Part shown: positions 1 to 9,507 of the stretch, one piece after another
Layout: every line of letters starts with the position of its first letter
Numbering within the stretch: position 1 is the first letter of the stretch
NCBI GenBank assembly: GCA_003116975.1
Contig: BGKB01000102.1
Coordinates: 62,001 to 126,000 of the forward strand
Direction: 5' to 3'
Origin: Aurantiochytrium sp. KH105
Taxonomy: Eukaryota > Sar > Bigyra > Thraustochytrida > Thraustochytriidae
DNA length: 64,000 nt
The notes under the pieces: model-generated
What the model saw: only the letters and a program-made list of their open reading frames with translations
What the model was told of the DNA's origin: nothing
Database searches by the model: none
Position numbers and translations under genes: made by a program

Positions 1-524
1 GCGTCGACGTCAACGTCACGGATGCCGACAGCAAGACCCGCTCGGTCCAGCTCTTCTGTGTTGCCATGGTCTTCCTCTTCCAGGTCGTCTTTGCCTGCAC
101 CCTCGGCCCGCTCGGCTGGGTCGTGCCCTCGGAGGCCTACCCGCTCCGCCTCCGTGGTGTCGGCATGTCCTTCTCCGTCAGCTCCAACATCTTCACCAAC
201 ATCATCCTCGGCGACGTTGGCTACCTTGCCATGTACAGTGCCACCAGCCTCCAGGCCATGATGTTCATTTGCGTTGGCCTCAACCTTGTTGTCACCGTTC
301 CCACGGTCATCTTCCTCCAGCCCGAGACCAAGGGTCTCTCCATGGAGGACCTCCGCAAGGTCTTTGCCTACGAGAAGGGCGGCAACGCCGACAAGGGCCA
401 CGGTACCCTCGGCGAGTTCTACGCGCGCAACTTCAAGCAGACCATGCAGATCTTCACCTGCCGCGCTGCCGACACCTCCATGGGCATGGACCGCTTCAAG
501 AATGCCCCCAACCCTTCCGTCTAA
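1..524 (+). CDS. MFS sugar transporter, C-terminal part (5' end outside window)
   Basis: This is the last 173 codons of a major facilitator superfamily sugar transporter. The frame is open from base 3 and ends with TAA at 522-524. The stretch covers the last transmembrane helices. It includes the segment around FACTLGPLGWVVPSEAYPLRLRG, the usual start of the TM10 region in sugar porters, and the PETKGL signature that follows the last helix. A short cytosolic tail follows. It aligns almost without gaps to the end of the complete transporter at 5620-7359 (shared blocks DLRKVFAYE, KGHGTLG), so the two are tandem paralogues in the same orientation. The expected role is hexose uptake across the plasma membrane by facilitated diffusion or proton symport; the substrate cannot be read from the sequence. 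The N-terminal part lies upstream of the window. Confidence 0.9.
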   Translation, partial: VDVNVTDADSKTRSVQLFCVAMVFLFQVVFACTLGPLGWVVPSEAYPLRLRGVGMSFSVSSNIFTNIILGDVGYLAMYSATSLQAMMFICVGLNLVVTVPTVIFLQPETKGLSMEDLRKVFAYEKGGNADKGHGTLGEFYARNFKQTMQIFTCRAADTSMGMDRFKNAPNPSV

Positions 525-2753
525 GCGTGGAATCAATAAGCGCACTTTCGGAATGGCGAGCCCTCTCCGTTCGCGATGCTTGTCATGGGGAAATGAGACA
601 GCTAGCAAGTCTGCTGTTTCTCCTTTATTGCCTGCTTGCACCTCGTTTGGCCTTCGGGTCGCTCCCTCCCTACGTTGCTTTTTCTGTTCCTAATTTCTGC
701 CCGGTCTGCAGAATACCTCAGCAAGCTGTGTGGCGCCTCGCTTTTTAAGTCCGCACGGCTGTTGGGTTTCTTTGCTCTCTCATGGATCGAACACGTGATG
801 CATGAGAACGCATAGCACGGCCCTCGGCATCTTCAACCCCCTTTCAATTATAACTCTATTTTGCGATACCAAACATTCACCACAAAATACAGTGCCTCCG
901 CTTCTTGCATATGCTGCTTGAAAAACGAAGAAGAAAGGGTTGCGAGCAAATATTGACGGATTGAGAGGGAGATGCCCCTAAGCATTTTGAAGCAGGCTCA
1001 AATCGCTCAATTGAGATGGAGGCGCTTGCGTCGCAAAAAAGCATTCAATAGAAGCGCATGAAGATGAGACACACCGTTTGGAAAAGTATTGCCTCAACAG
1101 ATGTTTTTTTCGAAAGGAGAACGAGATCCTTTCCTGCTGCCTCTGTGACCGCTAACTAGTGAATTTTGCAAAAGCATAGTTCGGGAAAGCCAAAGAAAAT
1201 CAACGCAACTTGCGAAAAGCCAACAATTGCGCAAAACGCAATACGATCGGGGCGTCCGCGCGCGCGAGCTGCGAGATACCGTTTGGCGCCGAGGAAAAAT
1301 ACTAGAACGGAATCTCGCCCGCTTCGGGTCCTGTCAAAGCAGGTATGATTGTTGGCAACATAGCATCGCAAAGAAGCTACCTGCCTCGCTTGCCGAATAC
1401 TTCTCGCTCGATGCCACTTTCATGCACCGGTGGGCAGTCCTCCTCCACGAAGCGGCTACGTCCTCACCGCGAGCCGGCCCAAGTCTTCGCAGCGAGCTGG
1501 TCTGCCCCGTCCTCTGCTTCTGCTCCTTGGCAGCAGACACATACTTGCTGCCGTCGTCGCGACCCGCGCCCGACGTGCCGAAGTTGCAGTTCTGCTTCGG
1601 AAAAGCAGAAATGCTTCGTCTTGACTGTGAGCGCACCTGGGTAACGCATCATCGCGCGCAGGTCTTGGGTGACGCGCCACCGCATCGTCGCAGGGGGGTA
1701 CTTTGCGCAATTTAGATGCATGCATTGCGGGGCGCAAAGGGGTAATACTAGCACGTATCACTCGTATACTTCTAAAGTACCCCGAGGACGCACCAATTTT
1801 TGCTACCCGCGTATGCCACTCAACCTGGGGATGAGTGCTGGCTGCTGCTGGCGCGGACGCGTGAAAGTGGAGAAAAGGAGATGGTCCATGAAAAAAGATG
1901 GGAGAATACGCGGAAAGACGAACAGCGTTGAAGAAGGAAGGACCTCGAAGTGAAGAAAGTCCTCGCGGGAAGATGACTCTGGAGGGGTATAGGCCTCGGC
2001 AGAAACGTCAAAGTCACTTGCAGAAACACAATCAGCGAGTATGAAAGCCATGGGACCTTCAGAAGAAAGAAAAGTAGTACTTGTACCTGGAGAGAGATGA
2101 CGAAAGTAGTGTATGTAATTGCAAATGCATGACACTGGCAAAGACGAAAGTGGATGCCCTCGAGCCCAGTCTTTATGTTGCAAGCACGATTCTGGGTCAT
2201 AGAGACGGAGAAAGGTGCGCCGCGAGCTTTTGACTACGCGGTCGTGGTGGCGTTGCTCCCTCGTTTACAAGCAACATGCACGAATGAGCTGTGTATTGCT
2301 CGCATGACATTGCTTCTGAGAGTTGCTTTGCCTAGCGGCAAGCGAAGCCATGCCTGTTACTACTCTGGCCGATCTGCAAGCTTGAAGGCAACGCAGCATC
2401 GCGTCTGTCCCCACGACGACCGCATCGCACCAAGGCTGGGGTTATGGATCCCGAAAACCTGCCGCGGATCGCGTGGCACGGTAGCCAGAACCCGCCTCAG
2501 CCTCTCGACGCGAGCGCCGAACACTGGTGAAGGATAATCGATCGCCAGTGGCAGGCTTCCTGTTCGGCGGCAGCTGCAGCTGGCGCCGCTAACCCACGGT
2601 CGGAGAGCAAATATCAGATCCGTCTTTCGGCCTGTACCCTCTGCAGCTGCAGCTGCGCTGGCAGCAGGCAAGAGTGAACTGTGTTCTCGCTGCCGACAGT
2701 GACTGCGACGCCAAGTCGTCAAGTCGATCGGCAGCAATCTCTGCGGGCAAGCG

Positions 2754-2790
2754 ACCAACCAACCAACCAACCAACCAACCAACCAACCAA
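2754..2790. repeat. (CCAA)n microsatellite
   Basis: About nine uninterrupted copies of the tetranucleotide CCAA in the intertransporter spacer. No gene overlaps it. Confidence 0.95.
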
Positions 2791-4113
2791 GCGATCGACC
2801 TGCCGTTCGTCAGTCATATTTTTTGCAGATGACGAGTGTAGTCAGGCTCGGAGGCTTGCTCTCTGCCACAGACGCATTCTCGCCAATGGCTCTGCTCTGC
2901 GGCTTTTGAAAGAGCGAAGAAGAAAAGGAAGAACAAACAAACGAATGGACGACTCGAGCTGTCGGCAAGGGACAACTGTCTCCAGGCCGCTCCTGCCGCT
3001 GCCGCTGCCGCTGCCGCTACAGCTTTTGCTGCCAGGCCGACAAGTCTGCGAGCGGATCCATAGCTCGCTCGCTCGCTCGCACGCAAGCTCGCCGCAATCA
3101 GCTGCACCAGCGGTCGAAAATCGATGAAGAGCAAGTTCGTACAGTCCGTTCTCGCTTCCTGCATCCTCGCCGCCTCGTCTCGGCCCTCCCAAGGCTTCTC
3201 GCCGCGCCTTAACCTGCCATGTCTGTCGCAGTCGCCGTCGTCGTTGCCGTGCCACAGGCAAAGCTAAAGGCTGTCTCGATCGTTCGCGCCGCACTGCTGC
3301 CGCTGCAGCTGCCGCTGCGGGTGCGCCCCACAGCCGGACCGCCTCCCTCCATACTACGTCTACGCGGAGGGAGGAGACGCTGGGAAGACTTCGGGCGAGT
3401 CGCCACCACGGCGGCGAGGGCGCTGCTGCTGCTGCTCCTGCTGCTGCTCCTGCTGCTCGTAGCGACGCCGGAGTGGCGGCTGCGACGCGAGCGGCAGCGG
3501 CTTCGAAGGCCGTCGGGGCGCGCGCGGGGGATATTTCTGGCTCCGCCGCGGCCGGCAGCAGCCAGCAGCAGGGCGGTCTGCTCTGAATCGCGGAATTCAG
3601 CCGGCAGCCAAGACCGCCGAGAGCTCTCCCGGAAACTGCCGCGTTCGTGCGCGCGGCGAGGCGCGGCTGGGCTGGGGAACAGAAAGCGTGAAGCTCGCTG
3701 CCGTTGCGTGTCGCTGTGGCCGGCGAGGCGCGAGGCGCCGAGAGGCAGCGAAGCGAAGGCGGCGTGATCCATTTCGCGCGCGGCTGGGGACCCGACCCGG
3801 AGGAAGAGAGAGAAAAGGGGGTATAACTTGCTTTGCAACTGCAACTACCTGACCAGGTCTCGCCGCCGCAGGCTGCACGTTTGTATGTCATGCATGTCTG
3901 TATGTCACAGCGCTTCCACGTTTGACCGACCATGGCAAGTCGCGCAAGGCTTCACAATGTCAAGCCATCGTGCACGGAGCGACTCGAGCTGTCGTCCGCA
4001 AGTCGGCTCGACGCGACGCGACCCGGCCGCTTGCTACTTTCTTCGCGCCCGCCTCGAAATCGAAACTCCGATACTTCGATCAATCGATGACCAGCGGAGC
4101 CGCTCCGCTCCGC

Positions 4114-4137
4114 AGCCCAGCCCAGCCCAGCCCAGCC
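4114..4137. repeat. (CCCAG)n short tandem repeat
   Basis: About five copies of the pentanucleotide CCCAG in non-coding spacer DNA. Confidence 0.9.
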
Positions 4138-4751
4138 GCTGTCGCTTGATGTTGATGTCGCAAATCGTTGCAAATCTCATGGCACTTTCGTTTCAGCCGC
4201 GTCGGCTCGGGCAGTCCAGGACGGCGAGGCCGAGTGCGCCGCGCAGCTTCCCGGTCGCGGGCGCGGGAGCTTTCTCGGGCACATCCATCGGCACCGCGTC
4301 TGAATCGAGCGATCCTGGCCGGCCCTTCTCGCCGTGCGCCCCGCCCGGATGCGCCTTGAAATCGCCGCGCCGGCTGCGGCTGCGCCGTCCGCGGCTGGCT
4401 AACGCCGGCGGGGACCTCGCGCAACTTGCTGGACGCCGCGTATGCGAACGGAGGAGAGCCGTCCGCAGGCCAGCGGCCGCGTACGCGAGGTGCGGTGAGG
4501 ACGTCTGCCGGGTCCGGTCCGGGAGCGGCAGCGGCTTGGCTACACACAGCCGCCATAGGCTTGGCCAAGCGCAAGATCATACTTTTCCTCTCCTCGCGCG
4601 ACCCGAGCTCGGGCTTGGCTTCGCGCGAAACCTGCACCGGGAAGCAGTGGCAGCAGCAGCAGCAGTCCTCGTGACGGACGCGCGCGGGCGCGTGCGCGTG
4701 CGCGAACTTGAGGGTCGGGGTCGGGTTGAGGCCGGTCAAACGTGGCAGCAG

Positions 4752-4772
4752 CAGACAGACAGACAGACAGAC
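4752..4772. repeat. (CAGA)n microsatellite
   Basis: About five copies of CAGA in the spacer upstream of the complete sugar transporter. Confidence 0.9.
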
Positions 4773-5020
4773 CTTGGCCTCGGAAGGGGCACGCCACGAA
4801 GTGCCTCGCGCGACGGCGCGCGGCCGATGCGAAGTCGCAGTCGCTCTTGGTCGTCGCCGCGAACGGTGCGGATGATTGATCGACCATCAAGGTCGATCCG
4901 ATCGAGGCCTCCGTGAGAGAGAGAAACCAACCTCAACATCATGACTTGACATCGCCAGAGCTTCCTGATGCGCGTATTCAGCTGCAGGATCTGATCCGAC
5001 CGGCCGGAGCGGCACGACTC

Positions 5021-5075
5021 GCATCGCAGTGGCATCGCAGTGGCATCGCAGTGGCATCGCATCGCATCGCATCGC
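5021..5075. repeat. GTGGCATCGCA and ATCGC tandem repeats
   Basis: Three to four copies of an 11-base unit run directly into about five copies of its 5-base core ATCGC. This looks like replication slippage on a nested unit. Non-coding. Confidence 0.9.
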
Positions 5076-5380
5076 AATCGCAGTCGATGCCTCGCGCGGC
5101 GGCAAGTAAAGGCTTCGCCGAGGCGGGGATTGGACCAAGGAGGGACGCCTCGCTCGCTGGGCAATGGTCGCTGCTGCTGCGAGAACTGTCATTCACAGTC
5201 AACATTCAACTACCGGCCATCATCCATGGCGACCTGCCTTGAAGAGCTGTGCTGCCAGAACTCGTCGGAAGCACGAGGACAATCAAGTCCATCGTTGACA
5301 GTGGTGGGTGAGGGGAGGGACCTTCCATCTTTGGCTGTTGCTGCGGCTTTGGCTTGCGGGGACCTCTTGGGTCTGTCTGT

Positions 5381-5460
5381 CTAGCTGGCTGGCTGGCTGG
5401 CTGGCTGCTGCCTTGGCTTACTTACTTGCTTTGCTTGCTTTGCTTGCTAGCTAGCTAGTG
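5381..5460. repeat. (GGCT)n and TTGC/GCTA-rich repeat tract
   Basis: About seven copies of GGCT are followed by degenerate CTTGCTT and CTAG units. The tract lies about 160-240 bases upstream of the transporter start codon, so it is in its promoter or 5' leader. Confidence 0.85.
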
Positions 5461-5619
5461 AGGCGACCGCGAATCAGAAAAGTCGATTACCCATCCATCG
5501 ATCCAGCCTTGGCCAGGCAGCGAGCGAAAGCAAAACCTCAACACCAAATCGCAAACGCAAGAAAAACAAAAGGCCTCGATCAAGCGAACAAACGCAAACG
5601 AGGGGAGCATCGCCAAACC

Positions 5620-7359
5620 ATGCTCGACCAACGCGAAGAAGGCAATGACACCAGCCTGACCGATGTGCCGGCTGGCAAGAAGAACAACGCTGTGATCAAC
5701 GACGCCATGCAACCCGCTGACAACGTCGAGAGCAACGAAGACTACAAGCACCGCCCCACCCGCCAGCTCAATGCCTTCACCGTCATCATCCTCATGGTCG
5801 CCATCTTTGGAGGTCTCATCTTCGGCCTCGACGTGGGCACCGCCGCAACCATGTCGAATAGCTACTTTCGCGAGGAAATGGGTATCCCCGTCCTCGTTTC
5901 CGGACAGTCGGACTCCGAGAAGACAACCGCGCAAATCTCCCAGTTCACCTACATTTTCCACCTCGCTTGCCTCATCGGCGCCCCCTTCGGAGGCTTCATC
6001 TCCGACCGCGTGGGCCGCAAGCCCGTCATCAACGCTGCTGCTCTGATCTTCATGGGCGGCTCCATCTGGCAGAGTCTTGCGGGCCTCATCTCCCAGGACT
6101 TCGCTTGGAAGAGCATCATTATTGGCCGCGCCTTTGGCGGCATTGGATTGGGCTTCATCCTCACCATGGCACCCGTGTACACAGCCGAGCTTGCCCCCGC
6201 CGAGTGGCGTGGTAAGTCCATCACCTTTTTCCAGCTCGCCGTCACCATTGGCATCTTCATTATGGCCATTTACAACCAGTTCATGGAGGACGTCAAGTGG
6301 GGCTGGCGTCTTGGCATTGCACTCCAGTGCATCCCCTGCCTCTTGACCATCATCATGACCTTTACCGTGCTTCCCGAGTCCCCGCGTTGGCTCATCAAGG
6401 TCGGCCGCTACGACGAGGCCGAGACGGCGCTGCGCAAGCTGGCCAAGGGCACTCCCAAGGCCAGCGAGGTCGTCAGCTTTGAGATGAACCAAATCAAGGA
6501 AGAGGTCGCCTTTGAGGCCGCCGCAGGCGAGGGACGCTTCAACGAGCTCTTTCAGCGCGAGAACCTTTCCTCGCTCATTTGCGGCGCCTCCATTGCCTTT
6601 TCCCAGAACGTCACCGGTGTCAACTGGCTCATGTCGTACGCCACCACGCTCTTCAACACCCTCGGCTTTGAGCCCTTTACGTACGATCTCGCCCTCAAGT
6701 CGGTCAATGTCGGCGCCACCCTGCTGGCCATCCCACTCATTGACCGCATGGGTCGCAAGTTCCTCACCGTCTGGGGTACCCTCTTTACCATTTTGGCCTT
6801 CTTCCTCATCGCTGTCGTCATTGTGGGCACTGGCGTCGATGTCAGCACGGACAACGGTACCAGCCAGACGCTTTCGGTGCAAATCTTTTGCGTGGTGCTT
6901 ATCTACATTTTCCAGGCTGTTTTTGCCTGCACCATGGGCCCTCTCAGTTGGGTGGTCCCGCCCGAGTCCTTTTCGCTGCGCCTCCGTGGTGTCGGCATGG
7001 CCTTTTGCGTCAGCATGAACTTCCTCACCAACATTGTCCTCGGCGACATTGGATACGTTCGCATGTTCAGCGCCACCAACCTCCAGGTGGTGTGCTGGGT
7101 CCTTGTTGGCCTCAACCTCATCATTACGCTCCCTACCGTGATCATCTTGCAGCCCGAGACCAAGGGCCTCAACCTCGAGGATCTCCGCAAGGTCTTTGCC
7201 TACGAGATTGGCGGCAACGACGAAAAGGGCCATGGCACGCTCGGCCAATTCTTCAAGCGCAACGTTGTGCAGGCCGGCCAGATCGTTACCTGCCGCTCCG
7301 CAAACACCACCATTGGTTTCGAGCGCTTCCGCGGTCGTGCCCCTCCCCCGGTTGTATAA
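5620..7359 (+). CDS. MFS sugar (hexose) transporter, 579 aa
   Basis: A complete, intronless major facilitator superfamily sugar porter with about 12 membrane helices. After a polar N-terminus come GGLIFGLDVG in TM1, the loop motif SDRVGRKP between TM2 and TM3, PESPRWL after TM6, DRMGRKF between TM8 and TM9, and PETKGL after TM12, all in the usual order. The first ATG after the 5' leader is at 5620 in the context CCAAACCATGC. The open frame extends 54 codons further upstream but only to a GTG and through basic low-complexity sequence, so I start at 5620. Length is typical (500-580 aa). It is the tandem paralogue of the truncated gene at 1-524. Predicted plasma-membrane sugar uptake; substrate and coupling ion are not determinable here. 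Confidence 0.93.
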   Translation: MLDQREEGNDTSLTDVPAGKKNNAVINDAMQPADNVESNEDYKHRPTRQLNAFTVIILMVAIFGGLIFGLDVGTAATMSNSYFREEMGIPVLVSGQSDSEKTTAQISQFTYIFHLACLIGAPFGGFISDRVGRKPVINAAALIFMGGSIWQSLAGLISQDFAWKSIIIGRAFGGIGLGFILTMAPVYTAELAPAEWRGKSITFFQLAVTIGIFIMAIYNQFMEDVKWGWRLGIALQCIPCLLTIIMTFTVLPESPRWLIKVGRYDEAETALRKLAKGTPKASEVVSFEMNQIKEEVAFEAAAGEGRFNELFQRENLSSLICGASIAFSQNVTGVNWLMSYATTLFNTLGFEPFTYDLALKSVNVGATLLAIPLIDRMGRKFLTVWGTLFTILAFFLIAVVIVGTGVDVSTDNGTSQTLSVQIFCVVLIYIFQAVFACTMGPLSWVVPPESFSLRLRGVGMAFCVSMNFLTNIVLGDIGYVRMFSATNLQVVCWVLVGLNLIITLPTVIILQPETKGLNLEDLRKVFAYEIGGNDEKGHGTLGQFFKRNVVQAGQIVTCRSANTTIGFERFRGRAPPPVV

Positions 7360-7709
7360 AAGCGAAAAGGAGCTCCCTCACGAGTCGGACGCCCGTTTTT
7401 CCCATCAACTTCTACTTTCTTCTTTTTATGTGCCTATTTGCAATCGTTTTCTTATCTTTTTACTTTTCTCTCTCTCCCTCTCTTATAACAAACTTGAGCC
7501 TACTTTCGACCAGTTCGCATGCTATCCGAGCCCAACCTCGTGCGAGGGGGAAGCACAAGTCGGTCGTTTCCTGTTACCCCATGATGGGAATGCTTCTTTC
7601 TGCTTTGCCTCGCGAACAACACCGAAAAGAGCCAAGCGCAAGAAACAGGATCCCTCCTCTAAATAGTGTTTGCATGCGACACCGTTCCATGTTCTTATGA
7701 AAAGTATCT
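7360..7709. other. Convergent 3' spacer
   Basis: A 350-base spacer between the 3' ends of the transporter and TRAPPC3. It is pyrimidine-rich on the + strand around 7400-7490, as expected of 3' UTR sequence. No gene is visible. Confidence 0.6.
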
Positions 7710-8270
7710 TTAGTCTTCCCGGTAGTCCTCTCCAGCTTCATCCTCAATGACGTGCTTGAGTGACATTCGAATCTCCGTCTTGGGGTCTCCTTTGAGCGCG
7801 TCCGAAACAATCTCGCAGGCGACGGCAAGGTGCACGGACTCGAGCGCACCACGAAGCACTCCACACAACACATTGCTATACTTGAGTCCAGCGCAAGAGC
7901 TCGGAAGTGCCACAAAGTCTTCGAGTGGATTGTCATCAAAAACCAGCGTGCACTCTGTCCCGCGCTCGTTCCAGTTGTCTACATTGGGAACGGTGTTGAG
8001 AAACATCTTGAAGCCAACTTTGGATACCACGTCTGCCGTCTCTCGGAATGAGCCACATCGTGCAATGCCGGACTTGGCCAGCAATTCATCGATCAGCCGC
8101 AAACCAATATTATGACCCATCTCGTCGAGTTTCGCGTTTACTTTGTCGACATCCTCCATGTCGCGAACAAGCTGAGCCACTAGAGCGCCATATGTGAGCG
8201 TAAAGAGCTCCGCGTTGATCTTCTCCAAGTCATTGTAGCACGACTCTCCGAGTCGCTGGTTTCTCGACAT
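7710..8270 (-). CDS. TRAPPC3: TRAPP complex subunit 3 (Bet3 homologue), 186 aa
   Basis: This is the Bet3/TRAPPC3 core subunit of the TRAPP tethering complexes, which act as exchange factor for Rab1/Ypt1 in ER-to-Golgi and Golgi traffic. The whole length matches the family. The N-terminus has LTYGALVAQLVRD, followed by GHNIGLRLIDELLA, FRETADVVSKVGFKMFL, NPLEDFVALP, YSNVLCGVLRGALE and GDPKTEIRMSL near the C-terminus. Cys72, in the context ARCGSF, corresponds to the conserved cysteine that is acylated and sits in the hydrophobic channel of human and yeast Bet3. Length (186) is close to the usual 180-193. Single exon; ATG at 8268-8270 and TAA at 7710-7712. It is divergent from the bZIP gene at 9508. 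Confidence 0.96.
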   Translation of the reverse strand: MSRNQRLGESCYNDLEKINAELFTLTYGALVAQLVRDMEDVDKVNAKLDEMGHNIGLRLIDELLAKSGIARCGSFRETADVVSKVGFKMFLNTVPNVDNWNERGTECTLVFDDNPLEDFVALPSSCAGLKYSNVLCGVLRGALESVHLAVACEIVSDALKGDPKTEIRMSLKHVIEDEAGEDYRED

Positions 8271-8610
8271 GTTTCCCAGCCAGAACCGCGGCGAGCGTCT
8301 TTGTCACGTGTTTCACCCTTTCCCTTCGTCCAGCGCAAGAACTGGAAAGCGACAGAACGCAGGCAGCTTCTGCCAGCCTTGCCTGGCACTCCGCGCTCGC
8401 CTACCGCCCGTCGCGGCGCCCGCGCGGCCCCCAGGCGTGCGCAGCAAGTCTCCCACGAGCCGCTCGCCGGTCGGCGTCGATCCCCTCGCACAGCGCCAGA
8501 ATGCCTCCTCCCTCGCGCTCCTCGACGCCGCCGCAGCGAAAGACGCACACGCGCCCGCGCGCCAGCAGCAGACCTCTCTCTCTCTCTGCGCCAGCTCGCC
8601 CACCGCCCGC

Positions 8611-8617
<7 letters not shown>

Positions 8618-8651
<34 letters not shown>
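8618..8651. repeat. (CGA)n microsatellite
   Basis: About eleven copies of the trinucleotide CGA in the divergent promoter region. Confidence 0.9.
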
Positions 8652-8653
<2 letters not shown>

Positions 8654-8799
8654 CGACGGCTGCGACAATGATGCTAAATAAGATCGATCGATCGATCGAC
8701 CCAGTCTAGATCCACCTCCGGGACCCTCAACCGGGGCCCCCAATTTCCTTTCCCGCGCAAGCGCTTTCTCCTTTTTCCCCCCTATTTGGGGTGCCTGGA

Positions 8800-8811
8800 G
8801 GCCCCCGATTG
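8800..8811 (+). promoter_or_regulatory. GGCCCCCGATYG motif, copy 1
   Basis: A 12-base GGCCCCCGATTG, differing at one position from the copies at 14091 and 18751. It lies about 530 bases upstream of the TRAPPC3 start and about 700 upstream of the bZIP start. Its function is unknown; a transcription-factor site is an inference from recurrence in three divergent promoters. Confidence 0.5.
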
Positions 8812-8873
8812 CAAAGGCCCGAAATGGAGATCGGATCAGATCACCTTGGCCGCGCCAGGTCGCGAGCACGGCG

Positions 8874-8896
8874 CGCACGCACGCACGCACGCACGC
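8874..8896. repeat. (GCAC)n microsatellite
   Basis: About six copies of GCAC/ACGC in the divergent promoter region. Confidence 0.9.
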
Positions 8897-9055
8897 GGGC
8901 GCGCGGGCGGGGCGGGCGCGCGGGAGGGCGGCGGGCGCGCGCGGGGCCGTCGCGGAGGCCCAGCGGACCTCGCTCGGGCGGGCGGGCGCAGCGGACCTCG
9001 CGCGGGCGCGGGCACGCGCGAGAGGCGAGTCCAATCCACTTTCTTCCGAGGCTGC

Positions 9056-9088
<33 letters not shown>
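9056..9088. repeat. (CTG)n microsatellite
   Basis: Ten or so copies of CTG in non-coding DNA upstream of the bZIP gene. Confidence 0.9.
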
Positions 9089-9089
<1 letters not shown>

Positions 9090-9507
9090 GCTGCAAGCGC
9101 TCGGCGCGGCGGACGCTGCGTAATCTCCTGCCGCTGCCGCTGCCGTTACCGTTGCCTGGCGTCTGCTGCCGAGCGCGGCACGGATTGATCGAAGCGCCCG
9201 CGCCGAAATTACCGCGTGCACGAGGAGGGAGGCAGGCAAACGTTGTATCGAGGCCAGAGCCCTTCTTGCGTGGTGCCTTGCCTCTCGCTCCACGGCGCGC
9301 TCGACTCTCGCGGTGGCACACGCCGCTGCCTGAACACTGCTGAAAAGCTAAGAAGCTCTCGAATCGACGAGGACGAGTCTTGGCGCGGGGGGCGCTTGGC
9401 CGAGTGTCGTCGTCTCCATTTTCCCTCAAGTTCGTACGTAGATCATCGCTCCAGCTCTCTGCTATACATACTCCTATCCTCTACACGGACGGATAACATC
9501 AGCGAAA

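Larger units (their letters stand above)
525..5619. other. Long repeat-rich spacer between the transporter paralogues
   Basis: I find no convincing gene in these 5.1 kb. The open frames are short, overlap on both strands and encode Arg/Ser/Ala-rich low-complexity peptides without recognisable domains. The first part (about 525-1150) should hold the 3' UTR of the upstream transporter and is A/T-richer. From about 2500 on, the DNA becomes GC-rich and full of simple repeats (CCAA, CTG/CCG, CCCAG, CAGA, GGCT, ATCGC). The last few hundred bases are presumably promoter and 5' UTR of the transporter at 5620. Confidence 0.6.
8271..9507. promoter_or_regulatory. Bidirectional promoter region, TRAPPC3 / bZIP
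   Basis: 1.2 kb of very GC-rich DNA between divergent genes. Open frames here are Arg/Ala-rich shadows. It contains simple repeats of CGA, GATC, GCAC and CTG. The motif GGCCCCCGATTG (8800-8811) is shared with two other divergent promoters in the window. An A/T-rich stretch with CTATACATA near 9470, about 35-40 bases before the bZIP ATG, is a possible core-promoter element or simply 5' UTR. Confidence 0.6.

Noticed and set aside
3219..4916. Open frames of 180-360 codons in the transporter spacer
   Set aside because: Frames occur on both strands and derive from CTG/CCG repeats and GC-rich DNA; no domain is recognised.
5455..7248. 597-codon open frame on the minus strand, antisense to the sugar transporter
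   Set aside because: Composition is Asp/Glu/Gly/His-rich without domains. It mirrors codon bias of the true + strand transporter, whose motifs are clear.
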